Shown: one piece after another, positions 1 to 2,693 of the stretch | Layout of the letters: every line of letters starts with the position of its first letter | How positions within the stretch are numbered: position 1 is the stretch's first letter | Origin: a bacterium | GTDB taxonomy: Bacteria; Oederibacteriota; PGYV01; DSBP01 | Assembly (NCBI GenBank): GCA_011049465.1 | Contig: DSBP01000291.1 | Span: 1 to 5,557 of the forward strand | Length of the DNA: 5,557 nt | Direction: 5' to 3' | Made by a program: the position numbers and the translations under genes | Notes under the pieces: generated by a model | Told to the model about the DNA's origin: nothing | Database searches by the model: none | What the model saw: only the letters and a program-made list of their open reading frames with translations

Positions 1-104
1 CGCCTGAAGATACGGCAACCGAGACGCCGACGTTTACAGCAACGCCTGAAGATACGGCAACCGAGACGCCGACGTTTACAGCAACGCCTGAAGATACGGC
101 AACA
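1..104 (+). repeat. Exact 42-bp tandem repeat coding for a 14-residue T/P/E-rich unit
   Basis: The unit occupies 3-44 and again 45-86 with every base identical. A third copy starts at 87 and matches for 17 bases before diverging near 104. Bases 1-2 fit the end of a preceding copy, so the array probably continues to the left. The unit is 14 codons long and in frame, reading PEDTATETPTFTAT, so a copy-number change would shorten or lengthen the stalk without a frameshift. Identity at synonymous sites points to recent expansion. Confidence 0.93.
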
Positions 105-2078
105 CACACTCCGTATTACAGTCCTTCAGCTACGCGCACGCCGTTAACACAGGGTGAAGGCAGCGCTGTGATTGATCCTGATGTTGCGGCGGCAGGGACA
201 GGCGGAAATACAATGACGATAACATATAGCGCAGGCGCGACAGCGTGGTCAGGCGGAACGCTGAAGGTAATCATTCCTTCGGGATGGTCCGCGCCAAGCC
301 TTACAACAACAGACGCGGGCTTTTTTACTGTTGTCGTAAGCGGCGGCGAGCATGGCGGTTATTACAGAAACGGGCAGACGATAATAGTCAATATCAGTTC
401 TCTTGACTCAAACACAGGAACAGTAACGGTTGTTTACGGATCAAAGTCGGGCGGCGGGCCCGGAGCTGTCGCGCAAAGCAGCCCGGGAACAGCTGTTTTT
501 ATTGTTGAGATGGACCCGTTGGGGACAAATACGCTTGAAATAGAGGACAGCCCCGGGGTCTCTGTCTCGATGCCGACGCCGACTCCGACAATAACACAAA
601 CTTCAACGCTTACGCCTACAAACACATTTACGTTTACTGCCACGCCCACCGCGACATATACATCAACGCCTGTGCCGGGGCAGGGGACGGCGCAGATTAT
701 GCCTGATATGGTATTGACAGGAAGCACCGGAAACACAATGGTTGTTGAATATACAGCCGGCAGTTTATCGTGGGCAGCAGCGCCGGGCTACGGGACGCTC
801 AGGATTACGGTTCCTTCGGGGTGGTCAGCGCCTTCAGTGCTTTCTTCATCGCCGGGATATTTCACCGCGTCATCAGCAGGCGGAACCATTGCAGGCACTC
901 AGGTTTCGGGAAGGGATATGATTATTTACTGCAGCGGTCTGCCTGCCGACACGGGAACAATAACGGTTACTTACGGAAACAAATCAGGCGGCGGCCCGGG
1001 AGCGACAGCGCAGCCCGGCGCCGGAACAGCTGTCTTTACCGTAAAAATGGACGCCGGCGGGACGTATGTGGATGAGATACCTTCAAGCCCTTATGTAAAC
1101 GTCCTTGCGCCCACGCCGACAGTAACATACACAAGCACGCCCGACAACACGCCTGTTCATCCGTTAAGCGTGGAAATATCACAAAGCGGAGATGAAACAA
1201 CGCTGGAGTGGGAAACCGCGGCTGACGCCAATTTATATAAAGTATATTCTGTATCAGGCAGCAGCGCGAGATTAAATGAGTTTCCCGCGCAGTGGAACGT
1301 GATAGCCACAGTTCTTCCCACGCCCGTAATAACATCATATACATACGCAGACAGCCCGGGCAGTGAATACATTTATTATGTGGTAACGGGCGTTAATGCA
1401 TCGGGCGAAAGCAACCCCTCTGTGATGCAGGCTAAGCGGCGGTTCAGTTTTGATTTTAACCCGGAGAGGTCCAATGTTTACAGGATATCGCTTCCTTATA
1501 TAAACAAGTACACGAGCGCTTCCGGAATAGTTGCTGATATAGAAGGCAACACATACTCTTCCTCGAGGATATCACAGCTTTTATTGTGGAACCCGTTTAC
1601 GCAGACATCAATAGTTTATCAGTACAGTCAGAGTTTTGAGAGGTGGATAGGCAATGACTGGGCTGTTGACGCGGGAACAGCCTCTTCAAACGCCCTGTAT
1701 ATAAATGTGAAGTCGGCTTTTGATTTGGATGTGGCAGGCAGGGATAAGGGTGTTGGGCTTGTTTTTTATCATAACGCGCCGGGAACAGGCCTTTCAAATT
1801 CACATAAGCGCTCAATGCCTTACACTTCCGTATATACAAAAGCTTCTGAAATCGTAAATGAAATCGAGGGAGGAACAGGAGCAGGTACAAACACAAAGAT
1901 TGACAGGGTAATGGTGTGGAACTTTGAGACACAGACATTTAATATATTCATGTACAGCGCAAGCTTAAACAAATGGATAGGGAATGATTTTGATATACAT
2001 CCCGGAGACGCTGTTAATATTTACAGCACGTCCACCTTTACATGGAGCCCGCGCCTGGTAATTACGCCGGTGCCATAA
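1..2078 (+). CDS. Modular surface/secreted protein, 3' part (start lies left of the window)
   Basis: The frame is open from the first complete codon at base 3 to TAA at 2076-2078, giving 691 residues here. Order: T/P/E-rich repeats (about residues 1-50), beta-rich domain A (about 53-190), T/P linker (191-225), domain B homologous to A (226-370), short T/P linker, a fibronectin-III-like domain (about 387-474), and a C-terminal module present twice (491-598 and about 600-691). Domains A and B share PSGWSAPS, a TGT(I/V)TV(V/T)YG strand, KSGGGPGA and GTAVF. Such Ig-like beta repeats joined by TPT linkers are known from bacterial surface proteins, and no catalytic motif is visible. The C-terminus ends in ITPVP, with no membrane segment or LPXTG signal. 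A GTG at 168 could be read as a start, but homologous protein sequence and repeats continue upstream of it, so it is internal. An adhesive or structural role outside the cell is inferred. The export signal would lie outside the window. Confidence 0.85.
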   Translation, partial: PEDTATETPTFTATPEDTATETPTFTATPEDTATHTPYYSPSATRTPLTQGEGSAVIDPDVAAAGTGGNTMTITYSAGATAWSGGTLKVIIPSGWSAPSLTTTDAGFFTVVVSGGEHGGYYRNGQTIIVNISSLDSNTGTVTVVYGSKSGGGPGAVAQSSPGTAVFIVEMDPLGTNTLEIEDSPGVSVSMPTPTPTITQTSTLTPTNTFTFTATPTATYTSTPVPGQGTAQIMPDMVLTGSTGNTMVVEYTAGSLSWAAAPGYGTLRITVPSGWSAPSVLSSSPGYFTASSAGGTIAGTQVSGRDMIIYCSGLPADTGTITVTYGNKSGGGPGATAQPGAGTAVFTVKMDAGGTYVDEIPSSPYVNVLAPTPTVTYTSTPDNTPVHPLSVEISQSGDETTLEWETAADANLYKVYSVSGSSARLNEFPAQWNVIATVLPTPVITSYTYADSPGSEYIYYVVTGVNASGESNPSVMQAKRRFSFDFNPERSNVYRISLPYINKYTSASGIVADIEGNTYSSSRISQLLLWNPFTQTSIVYQYSQSFERWIGNDWAVDAGTASSNALYINVKSAFDLDVAGRDKGVGLVFYHNAPGTGLSNSHKRSMPYTSVYTKASEIVNEIEGGTGAGTNTKIDRVMVWNFETQTFNIFMYSASLNKWIGNDFDIHPGDAVNIYSTSTFTWSPRLVITPVP
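165..572 (+). other. Beta-rich surface domain A of the first protein
   Basis: This domain of about 135 residues begins near VIDPDVAAAG and ends at VSVSM. It has alternating hydrophobic strands (TMTITYSAG, LKVIIPSGW, QTIIVNIS, VTVVYG) and glycine-rich turns (SGGGPGA). The pattern of a strand, then IPSGWSAPS, then a YG strand, then a final SP.V.V strand is like Ig-type repeats in bacterial surface proteins. It aligns along its whole length with the second copy at 678-1112. It is probably a structural spacer or a binding module; no ligand site can be named. Confidence 0.6.
573..677 (+). other. T/P-rich linker between domains A and B
   Basis: These 35 residues are almost only Thr, Pro, Ser and Ala with spaced aromatics, made of TPT, TFT and TAT steps. 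Such segments act as extended stalks between folded domains in exported bacterial proteins, and the many Thr residues could be glycosylated. Glycosylation cannot be shown from the sequence. Confidence 0.75.
678..1112 (+). other. Beta-rich surface domain B, second copy of domain A
   Basis: This domain has the same strand order and shared motifs as domain A: GNTM, a (I/V)PSGWSAPS strand, a TGTITVTYG strand, KSGGGPGA and GTAVF. It is slightly longer, with an insertion near WAAAPGYG and a longer GTIAGTQVSG loop, and it carries a single Cys (IIYCSGL). The DNA of the two copies is clearly diverged, so the duplication is old compared with the 42-bp repeat upstream. A second short T/P linker follows at about 1113-1158. 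Confidence 0.6.
1161..1422 (+). other. Fibronectin type III-like domain of the first protein
   Basis: The segment runs from PLSVEIS to GESNPS. It shows the usual Fn3 landmarks: an early Trp in the B strand (TTLEWE), a Tyr-containing C strand (LYKVYSVSGS), the E-F region (SYTYADS), and the strand EYIYYVVTGVNASGESNPS, which is typical of the F-G hairpin. Fn3 domains in secreted bacterial proteins act as spacers or carbohydrate/protein contact modules. The family call rests on pattern only. Confidence 0.65.
1473..2063 (+). repeat. C-terminal WIGND module, two protein-level copies
   Basis: Copy 1 starts at 1473 (NVYRISLPY) and runs to about 1796. Copy 2 starts at 1800 (NSHKRSMPY) and runs to about 2063. 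Shared positions in order: S(L/M)PY, Y(T)xAS.IV, an IEG turn, a hydrophobic strand ending in (L/V)WN, TQT, a Y-S pair, then WIGND(W/F) and a late strand before the end. Each copy is about 85-108 residues. I do not recognise a named family. The paired WN...WIGND pattern suggests a small beta-rich fold, either self-associating or ligand-binding. As the last unit of the protein it could be the functional tip or the anchor to the cell surface. Confidence 0.7.
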
Positions 2079-2205
2079 AGATTATTCTTTTAAACACAAA
2101 ACAAAAATCATTTATTTCTTTAAATAACAAGGTTAAAAAACCCCTTTAAAATATAATAAAAAATAAAAAAATGCTATATTTTAAGGTATTTTATTTAAAA
2201 ATCGT
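2079..2205. other. A+T-rich non-coding spacer after the first gene
   Basis: No plausible gene is present. The spacer is nearly all A/T, with long A runs and a few C/G clusters (CCCC at 2141-2144). It holds the inverted repeat at 2143-2186. Its right end, an A/T tract at about 2187-2205 next to the -35 box, is suited to be an UP element for RNA polymerase alpha-subunit contact. Confidence 0.7.
2143..2186. terminator. A/T-rich inverted repeat, possible weak transcription end
   Basis: TTAAAATATA at 2146-2155 pairs perfectly with TATATTTTAA at 2175-2184. A further CC/GG pair (2143-2144 with 2185-2186) is reached across a one-base bulge. The loop is 19 nt and A-rich. The position between the first gene and the next promoter fits a terminator, but the stem has little G/C and the tail (TATTTTATTT) is not a pure U tract. 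It could equally be a chance feature of A/T DNA. Confidence 0.3.
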
Positions 2206-2234
2206 TTGACAAAAAAACTCCCACAGGCTATAAT
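2206..2234 (+). promoter_or_regulatory. Full-consensus sigma70-type promoter
   Basis: TTGACA at 2206-2211 and TATAAT at 2229-2234 are separated by exactly 17 bp, so all twelve consensus bases and the optimal spacing are present. The upstream DNA at 2187-2205 is an A/T tract like an UP element. Transcription should start near 2241, giving a leader of about 80-95 nt before the HTH gene. No other + strand promoter of this quality was seen before 2595, so the large gene downstream probably depends on it too. Confidence 0.88.
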
Positions 2235-2271
2235 ATAGAAGCAAGGGAAACAGCTGGCCACAGATATGAGT

Positions 2272-2288
2272 TAACAGAATGTAACAGA
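2272..2288 (+). repeat. Direct repeat TAACAGA, 10-bp phase, possible operator
   Basis: TAACAGA occurs at 2272-2278 and 2282-2288, starting 10 bp apart, so both copies face the same side of the helix. It lies about 30-50 bp after the predicted transcription start. Small excisionase/MerR-type HTH proteins such as BldC are known to bind head-to-tail repeats of about this spacing. A link to the HTH gene next door is inference, and two 7-mers alone are weak evidence. Confidence 0.35.
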
Positions 2289-2311
2289 GTATAAGGGATT
2301 AAAAAATACTC
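2287..2311 (+). promoter_or_regulatory. Small hairpin before the HTH gene start
   Basis: GAGTAT at 2287-2292 pairs with ATACTC at 2306-2311 around a 13-nt loop that contains AAGGGA. The stem ends directly before AAAAGGATG, so it could hold the upstream purines near the start or influence ribosome access. A stem of six pairs, mostly A-T, is only marginally stable. Confidence 0.3.
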
Positions 2312-2334
2312 AAAAGGATGTGGTCTGTTTTTCT

Positions 2335-2541
2335 ATGAAAAACGAAGAAGCAGAGATTATGACAGTTAAAGAGGTGGCATTGTATCTCAAGATGAAACCT
2401 GTAACTATTTATAAGCTTGCGAAAGAGGGCAGGATTCCTGCTTTCAAGGTTGCGTCTTTCTGGAGATTTAAAAGGGGTTTAATAGACAGGTGGCTCGCGG
2501 AGGCATCAAAAAACAATTTAACAACATCAGGCAGGATATAA
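2335..2541 (+). CDS. Small excisionase/MerR-type helix-turn-helix DNA-binding protein
   Basis: The protein has 68 residues from ATG 2335. It matches the 'DNA-binding domain, excisionase family' (HTH_17) pattern: IMTVKEVALYLKMK forms helix 1 and the turn, PVTIYKLAKEGRIPAFK the recognition helix, and FWRFKRGLIDRWL the wing and last helix, followed by a short polar tail. There is no second domain, so it is a stand-alone binder. Starts in frame are GTG 2320 (73 aa), ATG 2335 (68) and ATG 2359 (60). I prefer 2335 because family members usually have a few acidic/polar residues before MTVKEVA, but no start has good Shine-Dalgarno spacing. It sits about 95 bp behind a consensus promoter and 53 bp before the large repeat gene, suggesting an operon. 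No integrase or recombinase is visible, so a phage excisionase role is not supported; a local transcription regulator is more likely. Confidence 0.85.
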   Translation: MKNEEAEIMTVKEVALYLKMKPVTIYKLAKEGRIPAFKVASFWRFKRGLIDRWLAEASKNNLTTSGRI

Positions 2542-2585
2542 TTGATTTATTTTTTAAGCAGAAGTCCGCAGTGAAATAATTAAGC

Positions 2586-2590
2586 GGAGG
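2586..2590 (+). promoter_or_regulatory. Shine-Dalgarno site of the large repeat gene
   Basis: GGAGG lies 4 nt before the ATG at 2595-2597. It is the only clear ribosome binding site in the window and fixes the start of the large gene, since a signal peptide follows directly. The 53-bp gap from the HTH gene shows no convincing promoter or terminator. Confidence 0.8.
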
Positions 2591-2594
2591 CGTA

Positions 2595-2693
2595 ATGGAA
2601 GTAAGAGACAGGCTGTTAAAGTTAAAGAGCGCAGCAGTGATAGCGGTATGTTTATTTGCCGTTGTGCTGTTTTTTCCCGGTGAGGCAAAGGCT
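2595..2693 (+). other. Sec signal peptide
   Basis: Residues 1-33 have a charged n-region (MEVRDRLLKLK), a core of AAVIAVCLFAVVLFF, and PGEAKA before E34, a clear A-X-A type I signal peptidase site. Cys19 lies inside the core and has Val before it, so it does not form a lipobox. Confidence 0.88.

Larger units (their letters stand above)
2241..2334 (+). promoter_or_regulatory. 5' leader of the HTH gene
   Basis: The untranslated leader is predicted from the promoter position. It contains a direct repeat (2272-2278 and 2282-2288), a small hairpin (2287-2311), and AAAAGGATG at 2312-2320, where a purine-rich stretch touches an ATG. It matches no riboswitch I recognise. A six-codon frame, ATG at 2318-2320 to TGA at 2336-2338 (MWSVFL), overlaps the ATG at 2335 as ATGA, which could couple translation. 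Shine-Dalgarno spacing is poor for every candidate start here. Confidence 0.45.

Noticed and set aside
1..104. CRISPR-like array
   Set aside because: The 42-bp units are directly adjacent with no spacers and read in frame as protein.
168..170. GTG as the true start of the first gene
   Set aside because: The same frame is open upstream with in-frame T/P-rich protein repeats, no ribosome site precedes this GTG, and it lies within the first strand of domain A.
434..1938. Open frames overlapping the first gene (770-1075 on +; 434-736, 1036-1344, 1157-1372 and 1597-1938 on -)
   Set aside because: Low-complexity or arginine-rich translations with no domain pattern, embedded in a gene whose protein shows clear repeated domains.
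2335..2541. Phage excisionase marking an integrated element
   Set aside because: The family name covers many ordinary regulators. No integrase, attachment repeat or tRNA is visible in the window.
2595..2693. Lipoprotein signal using Cys19
   Set aside because: The residue before Cys19 is Val and it sits in the middle of the hydrophobic core. The AKA site at 31-33 is a normal signal peptidase I site.
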